NCBI RefSeq assembly: GCF_027063845.1
Contig: NZ_JAMOQU010000019.1
Coordinates: 62,001-126,000 of the forward strand
Direction: 5' to 3'
Length of the DNA: 64,000 nt
Source: Thermococcus sp.
GTDB lineage: Archaea; Methanobacteriota_B; Thermococci; Thermococcales; Thermococcaceae
Positions within the stretch are counted from its first letter, which is position 1, and every line of letters starts with the position of its first letter. A model generated the notes under the pieces. It did no database searches and was not told the origin of the DNA. It worked only from the letters and a program-made list of their open reading frames with translations. Positions 1 through 6,657 of this stretch are shown one piece after another. Position numbers and translations under genes: made by a program.

Positions 1-605
1 GGAAGGTCCTCCGGGAGAGGGAGCTTGAGGCGAAGGTGAAGCGTATAGAACTCCTCGAAAAACAGCTGAGGGAAGCTAAAGCGGTCATCGAGAGGCTGAG
101 CAGGGATTTGGTCAAGGTCAAGAGGATGAACGTCGTCGAAATCCGCGGTAGCGCGGTTCCGCTGAAGGTGTTAAGAGTTCTCAGCTGGCGCGAGCTCGAG
201 AGGATAGAGCGCGAGGTGGGCCTGAGGAGGGGCGACGTCCTCTTCGTGGTGAATCCCGCAGGAGCTGGAAAAGCGATAGCGGAAGAGCTGGTGGAGAGGG
301 GGATAAGGGCTTTGATAACCGAGAAGCCCCTCCCGGGGCCCGTCAGAGAAGTTCTTCGCGAGGCTCATCTGCCCTTCTTCACGAGCGAAGAGCTCGACGT
401 CAAAAGGGTTGACGAGTTCGCGGTCGTTGAGCGGGAGACGCTGGAGCGGGCCATTGAGGAGTTGTTGGAGCGCTGGGCGGAGGAAGATAGGGAAAAAGAA
501 GCTGAAAAGTTCCTCAGGCTTGTGGAGGAGTACCGGATTGAGCGCATTAAAGAGCTTAAGAGAAAGGCCGAGGAAGAGCTTGAAGCGGAGAAGAGGAAAA
601 GGTAA
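1..605 (+). CDS. DUF460 family protein, C-terminal part (5' end outside window)
   Basis: The reading frame is open from the first bases of the window, so this is the 3' end of a longer gene; the in-frame GTG near position 36 is not needed as a start. The visible ~200 residues begin with a charged coiled coil (ELLEKQLREAKAVIERL), pass through a small alpha/beta segment with a glycine-rich turn (VVNPAGAGKAIAEELV) and end in a second Lys/Glu-rich coiled coil. This arrangement matches the C-terminus of the archaeal DUF460 (COG2433) proteins, which carry an RNase H-like fold; the nuclease-like part would lie upstream and cannot be seen. The role is not established. Family call is from recall of the architecture, so moderately sure. 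Confidence 0.6.
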   Translation, partial: KVLRERELEAKVKRIELLEKQLREAKAVIERLSRDLVKVKRMNVVEIRGSAVPLKVLRVLSWRELERIEREVGLRRGDVLFVVNPAGAGKAIAEELVERGIRALITEKPLPGPVREVLREAHLPFFTSEELDVKRVDEFAVVERETLERAIEELLERWAEEDREKEAEKFLRLVEEYRIERIKELKRKAEEELEAEKRKR

Positions 606-637
606 GGGCTTTAAGCCCCAGCGCCCTACATATTCCG

Positions 638-1249
638 GTGACGGAAATCAAGCGGGAACGAATTGTTATGCTGTCCTCGCTCTTTCTGGTCTTCCTAGGC
701 CTTTTGACGGCTTTGCTTAACGGGAGGAGCGACCACATTTACCGAACCTTGCTGGCAATGGCTGGTCTCTCGGTTCCCTTAGTCCTTCCGAGAAGGCTTC
801 CGAACCCTCCCGAGAAGCTCAGGCCATTTTTGGCTCCAGTTTACGATGAAAAGACTATGGCGGTTCTTTCCATCTTCATAGCGGTTCACGTTTCGCTCGT
901 AAACGTCCCGTTTACGGACTACGACCTTTTTCACAGGGACTGGAGGAACGCGGATATGATAAGCCACTTTCTCGGGGGACTTACGGTGTGGCTTATTACT
1001 GCCGAAATTCTCTCGGGCTTGAGGTCTCTTGGGATTAGCCTCACGAGAGGGCAAATAGTTGCATATTCCTTCGTGGTCTTTTACGAGTTATCGCTCGGCT
1101 GGGAGATTGCGGAAAAGCTGAGCGAGAACTGGATTGGTTTCATAGCGGAGAGCACCGCTAACAAGTTGCGAGACCTGCTCATGGACACCCTCGGGGCGCT
1201 CTTCGGGCTCTGGATGGTCTGGAGGAGGGATTATCCGTTTCCATTGTAA
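638..1249 (+). CDS. Multi-pass membrane protein of unknown function
   Basis: A 203-residue protein with about five or six hydrophobic segments (roughly residues 11-28, 37-50, 75-95, 110-128, 140-158 and 178-195). The most distinctive stretch is polar and lies between membrane segments: DYDLFHRDWRNADMISHFLGG, followed by a conserved-looking WEIAEKLSENW. His, Asp and Glu near the membrane could be functional, but I do not recognise the family with certainty. The GTG at 638 sits about 27 nt after an AT-rich CTTTAAG element, so a leaderless start fits; an ATG at 668 is an alternative. It stands alone between the DUF460 gene and a convergent regulator operon. Confidence 0.6.
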   Translation: MTEIKRERIVMLSSLFLVFLGLLTALLNGRSDHIYRTLLAMAGLSVPLVLPRRLPNPPEKLRPFLAPVYDEKTMAVLSIFIAVHVSLVNVPFTDYDLFHRDWRNADMISHFLGGLTVWLITAEILSGLRSLGISLTRGQIVAYSFVVFYELSLGWEIAEKLSENWIGFIAESTANKLRDLLMDTLGALFGLWMVWRRDYPFPL

Positions 1250-1259
1250 GCTGATGTAA

Positions 1260-1559
1260 TCACCCTATCCCCTCGAGCACGCTTTTGAGGGCCCTCAGGT
1301 ACCTCGCCGTCTCTTCCGCCCCCTTCTCCGTTATCCTCACCGCCGTTCTCGGCCTGTCGGCGAAGACCTTGTAGAGCTTTACGTAGCCCGCTTTTTCGAG
1401 GGTTCTTAGATGGGAGTCGAGGTTTCCCGGGGTTACCTCAAGAACTCCGAGGAGTTCCTTGAAGAGAACTTTTCCCCTCGGCAGGAGGTAGAGCATGATT
1501 CCCAGCCTTACGGGATTCCCGAGGACGTGGTTTCTCGTGAGCTCCCTGAGCGATTCCAT
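1260..1559 (-). CDS. Winged-helix transcriptional regulator (ArsR/MarR-like), pair 1
   Basis: A 99-residue helix-turn-helix protein. Residues 1-20 carry RELTRNHVLGNPVRLGIML, then LLPRGKVLFKELLGVL and the recognition-helix region TPGNLDSHLRTLEKAGYV, followed by a beta-wing with RPRTAVRITEKGAEE. This is the transcriptional-regulator type often labelled PF13601 (winged helix DNA-binding domain). The start ATG follows GGTGAT. It lies 4 nt downstream of the membrane-protein gene 1564-2178 and surely shares its transcript. An almost identical gene order and a clearly paralogous regulator occur at 3679-3975. Likely role is local repression, perhaps with a signal passed from the membrane partner; that link is inference. 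Confidence 0.85.
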   Translation of the reverse strand: MESLRELTRNHVLGNPVRLGIMLYLLPRGKVLFKELLGVLEVTPGNLDSHLRTLEKAGYVKLYKVFADRPRTAVRITEKGAEETARYLRALKSVLEGIG

Positions 1560-1563
1560 CCTA

Positions 1564-2178
1564 TCACCGTTCGATTGCTTTGAATGCTGAATAGAGGTAC
1601 CAGAGTATTGTGAGGGCGAAGCTTAAGGCAACAGTGAAGCCGGCCCAAACCATGGCACCCGTTTCCATGTTCCACACGATTGGTATTCCCATCGCGGGTA
1701 TCAAAAACGAGGGGATTATTTCCCGCTCTACCCCACTGTATCTGGCAAAGACCAGCCACATACCGAAGATCGAGAGCGTTATGAAGCTCAAGAAGCCCAC
1801 TGCAAGGGCGGCGCCTTCACTCACACCTACTCCCATCCTTGGGATTATTCCCCATCCGAGGATTATTCCCGTTATCCAGGATACCATAACAAGGATTCCA
1901 CTGGTTTTTGACCCCTCAATTTCCCTTCCGGTAACCCTTCTGAGCCTTTTAAGTTTCTTCCAGATTCTCCCCGTGAAGACCATTGCAACGGCAAAGCCCA
2001 GCGGCCAGTAGATTAGATTGAACTGCCAGGAAATATCAAAGATGCCCAGCATGACGTAGTACAGGAGCATTATCGATGACCACACCCCGAAGTTCATAGC
2101 TCCGTATATTTTTCCTGCCGCTATCAGCTTGCCTTCAACTCTCTCAAGAACGTTTCTAAGTTCGGTAACCTCCTCCAT
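1564..2178 (-). CDS. Six-helix membrane protein partnered with winged-helix regulator, pair 1
   Basis: About 204 residues: a soluble N-terminal helix (EEVTELRNVLERVEGKLIAAGK) followed by six hydrophobic segments ending in a short cytoplasmic tail. It is paralogous to the protein at 3977-4546, which has the same amphipathic N-terminal helix and membrane layout and is also followed by a winged-helix gene. I start at the ATG at 2178, preceded by GGGTGAGGG; a GTG three codons upstream is less well placed. TATA-like TATTTATACC near 2209-2219 fits a short-leader transcript. No catalytic motif is visible. A membrane sensor or anti-regulator for the adjacent DNA-binding protein is plausible but unproven. 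Confidence 0.75.
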   Translation of the reverse strand: MEEVTELRNVLERVEGKLIAAGKIYGAMNFGVWSSIMLLYYVMLGIFDISWQFNLIYWPLGFAVAMVFTGRIWKKLKRLRRVTGREIEGSKTSGILVMVSWITGIILGWGIIPRMGVGVSEGAALAVGFLSFITLSIFGMWLVFARYSGVEREIIPSFLIPAMGIPIVWNMETGAMVWAGFTVALSFALTILWYLYSAFKAIER

Positions 2179-2230
2179 TTCCCTCACCCGAGAAGAATTT
2201 GGGCGTTCTCCTATTTATACCGTGGACTTT

Positions 2231-2245
2231 CTCTGAATCTCAGAG
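2231..2245. promoter_or_regulatory. Perfect 6-bp inverted repeat in divergent promoter region
   Basis: CTCTGA and TCAGAG flank a 3-nt ATC centre. It lies just upstream of the TATA-like element of the minus-strand regulator operon (about 2209-2219) and upstream of the plus-strand gene at 2305. An operator for the neighbouring winged-helix regulator is possible. No matching repeat is seen in front of the paralogous operon at 4546. Confidence 0.35.
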
Positions 2246-2304
2246 CGTCCCGGCCGGTTAAAATTTAAATAGCTCCCCTCCTAATTTTAAAAGGGTGGGA
2301 CGTC

Positions 2305-3066
2305 GTGAGGGTTCTCAGCACGGGCATCCCCTTTCTTGACGAGGCCCTTGGAGGCGGTCTCCTCGAGGACAGCAACCTCCTGATAATCTACACAACGTAC
2401 TCGCGAGGGTGGACCCTTGGTTTTGAGATTCTGAGACGCAGGATGGGTATGGGTGACTTTGGGGTTATCCTCGATTCAGTCCTTCCGATTACGCCCCTCC
2501 GTATGGAGCTAAGGGCAATAAACTTCGATATCGACGAGTTCGGAAGGAGGGGTGACCTTGCCGTTGTTGATATCTTCTCGTCCTTCTACGGCCTCGAGTA
2601 TCTAGAGGGTTACATCTACACGGATCCGACCATAGACGGGAGCACCTTCCTTCCGAAGTACACCCGGCTCTACTACCGCGTTCTCAGGGAGAGGATCGGC
2701 GATAGAAGGCCGGTGGGAATAGATGTTACGGTTGACGGTCTCGCCTTTCTCCTCGGGGAGAAGAACTTCATCCGCGTTTTTCAGCGGCTTACGGCCCTCA
2801 AGGAGCGCGCCAGAATTTCAGAAAAGAGGAAGAGGCCCCTCAACATATTCCTCCTCAACAGGAGCCGCGCTTCAGATGAGCTCGTTTCCTGGATGTCCCT
2901 GTACAGCCAGTACGTCATAGAGTTCCAGCCCACGAATAAACCCGGTGTTGAAAGGATGATAGTCAGGAGCTCACCGCTCCCCGATTTCGAGCCGAGCGTC
3001 GAGGGCTATACTTTCAGGCTGGTAAAGGGAAGGGTCGAGATAGAGAAGCCGGAAAAGTTCCGTTAG
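2305..3066 (+). CDS. KaiC/RecA-like protein lacking a Walker A motif (paralog A)
   Basis: 253 residues. The N-terminus has the opening seen in archaeal KaiC-like ATPases (STGIPFLDEALGGGLLEDSNLLIIY), but the stretch where a GxxGxGK(S/T) P-loop should be reads TTYSRGWTLGF, so nucleotide binding through a P-loop is not expected. Later strands (VILDSVLP, LAVVDIFSS, INIFLLNRS-like) follow the RecA order. It is paralogous to 5905-6657 (shared DGSTFLPK, RPTERPGVE-like and LLPDFEPS segments) and more distantly to 24515-25165. GTG start preceded by GGGTGGGA. It ends 4 nt into the convergent CPBP gene. A regulatory or scaffold role is a guess; DUF257-like is an alternative label. Confidence 0.7.
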   Translation: MRVLSTGIPFLDEALGGGLLEDSNLLIIYTTYSRGWTLGFEILRRRMGMGDFGVILDSVLPITPLRMELRAINFDIDEFGRRGDLAVVDIFSSFYGLEYLEGYIYTDPTIDGSTFLPKYTRLYYRVLRERIGDRRPVGIDVTVDGLAFLLGEKNFIRVFQRLTALKERARISEKRKRPLNIFLLNRSRASDELVSWMSLYSQYVIEFQPTNKPGVERMIVRSSPLPDFEPSVEGYTFRLVKGRVEIEKPEKFR

Positions 3067-3686
3067 TTTCTGTTTTTCTCTTTAAACCTTAAGACAATCA
3101 GTCCCGCCAAATTCGCCGAGGAGTGAAGCACGATTGCCGGGATTATGCCGCCGAGGACGAAGAGGTAGCCGGCCAGTGAGCCGAGAACGAAGGCCCCTCC
3201 GACAACTCCAATCTTCTGTCTTTTGCTTCCTTCGTAGGCCCTCCAGTGGGGCAGGGCGAAGAGCAAAGCGGAAAACAGGATAGCGCTCCAGAAGTGGTCG
3301 TAGCTCAAAAGATAGCCCTCGATGAGTCCCCTTGTGAAGGTCTCCTCCCCCAGAGGAGCTAGAATGAGGAGGAGAACAAGCCTTTCAACGCCCTCGGGCA
3401 TGAACTCCTCCATCGGCACCGAGGGATTGCCTTCGAGCAGGTTGATTATAAGCGAGGCACCAAAGCCAAGAACAACTGCCTGGGGAATGTATTTGGAGCC
3501 TACATCGGGACAGAATCTCTCTGGCCCGCCCATGAGCTCAATCACCGCGAGAGACAGGGAGAACATCGTTAGCTGCATCGCGAAGCCCGCCTTTTTCGCC
3601 CACCTCCCGGCGACCAAGGTGGTAACGGCCCCTGAAGCGGATAAAATCAACAGCCACAGGGCAAAGGCAACCGCGAACTCAATCAT
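3063..3686 (-). CDS. CPBP family intramembrane metalloprotease
   Basis: About 207 residues with six or more membrane segments. Motif 1 of the CPBP (Abi/Rce1) family is intact: GEETFTRG, giving Glu114, Glu115 and Arg119 counted from the ATG at 3686. Motif-2 His147 lies in FALPHW and motif-3 His187 in VLHSSANLAG. These residues form the catalytic glutamate and zinc-binding set, so an active intramembrane peptidase is expected. The substrate is unknown. The ATG at 3686 is 8 nt inside the end of the upstream regulator gene, so the gene is the third member of the operon membrane protein - regulator - protease, suggesting a signalling cascade. Contrast the CPBP-like protein at 51861, which lacks these residues. 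Confidence 0.85.
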   Translation of the reverse strand: MIEFAVAFALWLLILSASGAVTTLVAGRWAKKAGFAMQLTMFSLSLAVIELMGGPERFCPDVGSKYIPQAVVLGFGASLIINLLEGNPSVPMEEFMPEGVERLVLLLILAPLGEETFTRGLIEGYLLSYDHFWSAILFSALLFALPHWRAYEGSKRQKIGVVGGAFVLGSLAGYLFVLGGIIPAIVLHSSANLAGLIVLRFKEKNRN

Positions 3687-3975
3687 TTCCGGCAACCTTC
3701 CTTAAAATTTTGAGGACTTCCCTGAGCTCTTCAATTCCCTCTTCGGTTATTTTGACGAACTTCCTCGGCCTCCTTCCAAAGCCATAGTATGTCCTAACGA
3801 TTCCGGCCTCCTCAAGCGCCTTCAGGTGAAATTCAAGGTTTCCGGCGGTGAGCTTCAATGCTTTTCTCAGGCCTGCGAAGGTCGCCCTCTCCCTCGACAG
3901 CAGGTAGAGTGCTATTGCCAGCCTCGTCGGATTGCCGAGCGGAGACCTTGAAAGCTTTGCCAGTTCTTCGAGCAT
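3679..3975 (-). CDS. Winged-helix transcriptional regulator, pair 2
   Basis: 98 residues, paralogous to the regulator at 1260-1559: the same SPLGNPTRLAIALYLL opening helix, then FAGLRKALKLTAGNLEFHLKALEEAGIV recognition region (given here in outline) and a wing with RRPRKFVKITEEGIEEL. The ATG follows GGAGTGAC and sits right behind the stop of the upstream membrane gene. It overlaps the start of the CPBP protease gene by 8 nt. It should bind DNA as a dimer; targets are unknown and are probably its own promoter. Confidence 0.85.
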   Translation of the reverse strand: MLEELAKLSRSPLGNPTRLAIALYLLSRERATFAGLRKALKLTAGNLEFHLKALEEAGIVRTYYGFGRRPRKFVKITEEGIEELREVLKILRKVAGND

Positions 3976-3976
3976 G

Positions 3977-4546
3977 TCACTCCCTCATTGCCCCCTTCAG
4001 GTGGAGGTAAGCCGTGAGCGAGAATGCGAAGGCAACGGCCATCATGGCGTAGCCAAAGCCCGTGTAGAGAGCCGTCGAGGAGAGCAGTATCACCCCTGCC
4101 AGCGCTGTCTTCCAGTCCCTTTTTCCAATGAAGATGAACTCAACGCCCGTCAGGAGGAACAGGCCGAGTCCTATGAAGACTAGCATCCACAGGCCATCAT
4201 TCTCGGTGTACACGCTGGCAATCAGGGCCGAGAGAGGCCACACGATAACCTGGGCAAGAACATAACCCCTGGGCGTTTCCTCAATGCGTCCTAGGGCCTC
4301 TTCCAGCTGAATAACTCTTCTGAAGGTCTTTCTCTCTTCGGCGATGAATCCCACGACTGCCGCCAGCGAAAGCCACTGGATGGCGTTTCCTTCACTAATC
4401 CCGGCATACTTTGACAGGATTTGTGCGAGGAGGTAAACCCCGGGCATCGCCCACGCCCAGTAGAGGAAAACGCTCGCTCTATACGCCTTCTTCGCGAAGT
4501 TGAGCTCCCTCTCGATGGCCTTTAGAGCTTCACTGAGTTCCTCCAT
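3977..4546 (-). CDS. Six-helix membrane protein partnered with winged-helix regulator, pair 2
   Basis: 189 residues. An N-terminal amphipathic helix (EELSEALKAIERELNFAKKAY) is followed by paired hydrophobic segments at about 25-43, 55-70, 97-115, 119-137 and 150-185. The layout, and position immediately upstream of a winged-helix gene, match the protein at 1564-2178. ATG at 4546 follows GGTGGGAGC, with a TATA-like TATTTAAGG about 30 nt upstream. It heads the operon membrane protein - regulator - CPBP protease. No enzymatic motif is seen; a membrane input component for the regulator is inferred from the repeated pairing. Confidence 0.75.
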   Translation of the reverse strand: MEELSEALKAIERELNFAKKAYRASVFLYWAWAMPGVYLLAQILSKYAGISEGNAIQWLSLAAVVGFIAEERKTFRRVIQLEEALGRIEETPRGYVLAQVIVWPLSALIASVYTENDGLWMLVFIGLGLFLLTGVEFIFIGKRDWKTALAGVILLSSTALYTGFGYAMMAVAFAFSLTAYLHLKGAMRE

Positions 4547-4608
4547 GCTCCCACCGAGAAAAGTTTTCCTAACTCCTTAAATACCCGCCCGGAAGTTTGG
4601 GGCGCAAA

Positions 4609-4812
4609 CTAACCGCCGGCCCTCGCCAGGCGGAGCTTCCCCATGAAGCGCTCGATTTCTTTGGTGGGGCCTTCCACAAGAACCCGATTGAGGACTATCC
4701 CGTTCCTCTCGATGGTTCCGAGAAGGGTTAAGCCAACCCCAGCCCCGCTCTTCCGCCTTATCTCCTCAAGCTCCTCAAAGGGAATGGCCGTCTCGATAAT
4801 CAGGGGGAACAC
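4609..4812 (-). CDS. Small conserved-looking protein with operator-rich promoter
   Basis: 67 residues, GTG start. Predicted order is strand (PLIIETAIPF), helix (EELEEIRRKSG), two strands (VGLTLLGTIERNG, IVLNRVLVEG) and a helix (TKEIERFMGKLRLA). This resembles a ferredoxin/ACT-like half-domain such as the ligand-binding part of NikR-type regulators, but there is no DNA-binding segment and I do not assign a family. It lies downstream of and on the same strand as the tRNA thiolase gene, but has its own TATA box (TTTATAAA at 4854-4861) and two related palindromic sites around it, so it is probably strongly regulated. Confidence 0.6.
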   Translation of the reverse strand: MFPLIIETAIPFEELEEIRRKSGAGVGLTLLGTIERNGIVLNRVLVEGPTKEIERFMGKLRLARAGG

Positions 4813-4831
4813 CTGGTGAAGTTTAACAAGT

Positions 4832-4849
4832 TGTTCAGTATACTAAACA
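4832..4849. promoter_or_regulatory. Near-perfect 18-bp palindromic operator (site 1)
   Basis: The site reads TGTTCAGTATACTAAACA. Its two halves match TGTTYAGTA in opposite directions with a single mismatched pair. It sits between the TATA box at 4854-4861 and the expected transcription start of the 67-aa gene, the usual place for archaeal repressor binding. A second, similar site lies on the other side of the TATA box. Confidence 0.6.
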
Positions 4850-4853
4850 GGTC

Positions 4854-4861
4854 TTTATAAA
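4854..4861 (-). promoter_or_regulatory. TATA box of the 67-aa gene
   Basis: TTTATAAA lies about 25 bp before the likely transcription start near 4830. It is centred exactly midway between two related operator-like sites whose centres are 34 bp apart. Confidence 0.6.
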
Positions 4862-4865
4862 TGGC

Positions 4866-4879
4866 TGTTCAGTTTACTC
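4866..4879. promoter_or_regulatory. Partial copy of the same operator (site 2)
   Basis: TGTTCAGTTTACT repeats the left part of the 4832-4849 palindrome; over 18 positions about 14 agree. It covers the BRE region upstream of the TATA box and overlaps the stop codon of the NcsA-like gene. Confidence 0.5.
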
Positions 4880-5851
4880 GACCCTGAATGTCAGCCCCTT
4901 CTCTTTAGCTTTCCTCTCGACCTGAAGGCGGAACTGACAGGCCTTGCATATCTCTCCCGTCGTCGGCTGGCCGCATATCTTACAGCGGTTCAGCTCGCTG
5001 GTTTTTTTCGTGTAGGTCTTCGCTATCAGCGGGAAGAGCTTGTCGTAGCTCCTGAGTATCTGGTACTTCGTTCCAGGGTGTCTTTCCTCCATCTCGTTGA
5101 GCCAGTCGCGGATTTCGGCTCGGAAGGCCTCGACCGCGTAGGGGCACTCGCTCAAATCGACCTCAATGTTGTTCAGGACCGCGTAGAGGACAATCTCCTT
5201 CTCGGGAATCTCGCGGAGGGGCTTTATCCTCGGGACGAGCTCGGGGTGAATTTCCTCATAGTAGGGGCCCGTTCTCCCCAGTCTCGCTATGTCCCCACGA
5301 AGAATGTTCATTATGAACATCTGCACCTCGTCGTCGAGGTTGTGGCCGACGGCCAGCTTGTCGGCGCCGACGTCCTTGGCCGCGTAGTTGAGGAGCCAGC
5401 GCCTCCAGACACCGCAGTAGGAGCACGCGCCGACGCGTTCGCCCCTCTCAAAACTTCCCATTATCTCAACCGTCTCGTCGAGGGTAAAGCCAATGTATTC
5501 CTTAAAGGAATAAACGCGGTGCTCTATACCGAGCTTCTTCGCGTTCCTCTTCGCTATCTCAACACTTGGAGGCCTGTACCCGGCTATGCCCTCGTCAATG
5601 GTTATCGCGACGAGTTCAAACGGAAACTTCTCCCGGAGTTTAGCCAGGAGATGCATCAGAACGACGCTGTCCTTTCCTCCGGAAACCCCAACCGCTATTC
5701 GCTCGCCCTTTTCTATGAGGCGGTACTTCTTCACGGTCTCCTTGAACTTCTTCTCCACCATCTCGTTGAAGTGCTTGTGGCAGTAGTATCTTCCCGTGTA
5801 GCGTGCGTGGTAGACCGCTGGACGACCGCACTTGGAGCATTTGGCTGGCAT
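4874..5851 (-). CDS. ncsA: NcsA/Ncs6-type tRNA wobble-uridine 2-thiolation enzyme
   Basis: 325 residues of the TtuA/Ncs6 family, which adenylate and thiolate tRNA uridines. An N-terminal zinc ribbon (Cys5, Cys8, Cys24, His27) is followed by the PP-loop SGGKDS at 57-62, the CSYCGVWRR segment with the paired Cys used for cluster or catalysis, GHNLDDE, and a C-terminal zinc ribbon (CKICGQP...CKAC). Segments DEGIAGYR, YIGFTLDE and LRGDIARLGR resemble Ncs6/Ctu1, which act on U34, rather than TtuA (U54); the second paralog at 29912-30832 has the TtuA-like signature. ATG at 5851 preceded by AGGGCAACCC, leader very short. Specificity assignment is from sequence resemblance. Confidence 0.82.
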   Translation of the reverse strand: MPAKCSKCGRPAVYHARYTGRYYCHKHFNEMVEKKFKETVKKYRLIEKGERIAVGVSGGKDSVVLMHLLAKLREKFPFELVAITIDEGIAGYRPPSVEIAKRNAKKLGIEHRVYSFKEYIGFTLDETVEIMGSFERGERVGACSYCGVWRRWLLNYAAKDVGADKLAVGHNLDDEVQMFIMNILRGDIARLGRTGPYYEEIHPELVPRIKPLREIPEKEIVLYAVLNNIEVDLSECPYAVEAFRAEIRDWLNEMEERHPGTKYQILRSYDKLFPLIAKTYTKKTSELNRCKICGQPTTGEICKACQFRLQVERKAKEKGLTFRVE

Positions 5852-5904
5852 GGGTTGCCCTAAGAAAAGGCTTTTAAAAAGGTTGGGTGCCCATTCAATT
5901 GGGA

Positions 5905-6657
5905 ATGGTTATGGGGTATAAGGTTTTTAAGACTGGTGTTGGTGCCCTCGACGAGATGCTCGGAGGGGGTATAATCGAGGATGGGGTTCTTCTTGTTGTC
6001 TACAACACGGGTTCCTACGGGTGGGCGCTTGGAGTAGAGGTTTTCAAGGCCTTCCTCTCCAGAGGCTGGTATGGGGTTGTAACGGATTACTCACTGCCCT
6101 ACGGCCTTCTTAAAAAATATGCCACTGCTGTTCGCTTTGCCCTTCAGACCCTTGGCAGGGAAGACCGTTTGAAGGTAATCGACGTCTTCGGCTCCGTTAA
6201 CGGTATTCAGCCGAGGGAGCCTTTCGTCTATACGTTGGGAAGGGTTGATGGAAGCACATTCCTCCCAAAGATTCTTGCAATCTACAAGAAGCTGATTGAG
6301 GGAAGGCCAAGGAGAATAGGCCTCGCCGTTACGATGGACGGTTTCGTTGAAATCTTCGGCGAGGACACCGGAATGAGGATTCTGAAAAAGAACATGGCCC
6401 TGAAAGAGAGCTATCCCCGCTCAGAGGGGGAGGAGGTTCTTAACGTTTTCCTCATAAACAGGGACAGAGTCTCCCCGAGGTTCCTCTCGTGGCTCTCACA
6501 GTACGCGGAGCACATAGTCGAGCTCAGGCCAACCGAGAGACCCGGCGTTGAGAACATGCACGTTGTTAAGTCCCTGCTCCCGGACTTTGAGCCCTCAACC
6601 GGAATCTTCAGGTTCAAAAAGGGAAGGGTGAAAATCCTGCCTACCTCGCGAGATTGA
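5905..6657 (+). CDS. KaiC/RecA-like protein lacking a Walker A motif (paralog B)
   Basis: About 250 residues, paralogous to 2305-3066. It opens with FKTGVGALDEMLGGGIIEDG as KaiC-like ATPases do, but VVYNTGSYGWALG replaces the P-loop. Shared downstream segments are VDGSTFLPKI, TMDGFVEIFG, NVFLINRDR and PTERPGVEN. A TATA-like CTTTTAAAAA at 5871-5880 predicts transcription starting near 5901-5905, so I choose the ATG at 5905 (leaderless); the in-frame GTG at 5887 would lie upstream of the transcript and ATG 5911 is also possible. The 3' end overlaps the convergent protease gene by 17 nt. Function unknown; it probably arose from an ATPase and kept only the fold. Confidence 0.7.
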   Translation: MVMGYKVFKTGVGALDEMLGGGIIEDGVLLVVYNTGSYGWALGVEVFKAFLSRGWYGVVTDYSLPYGLLKKYATAVRFALQTLGREDRLKVIDVFGSVNGIQPREPFVYTLGRVDGSTFLPKILAIYKKLIEGRPRRIGLAVTMDGFVEIFGEDTGMRILKKNMALKESYPRSEGEEVLNVFLINRDRVSPRFLSWLSQYAEHIVELRPTERPGVENMHVVKSLLPDFEPSTGIFRFKKGRVKILPTSRD

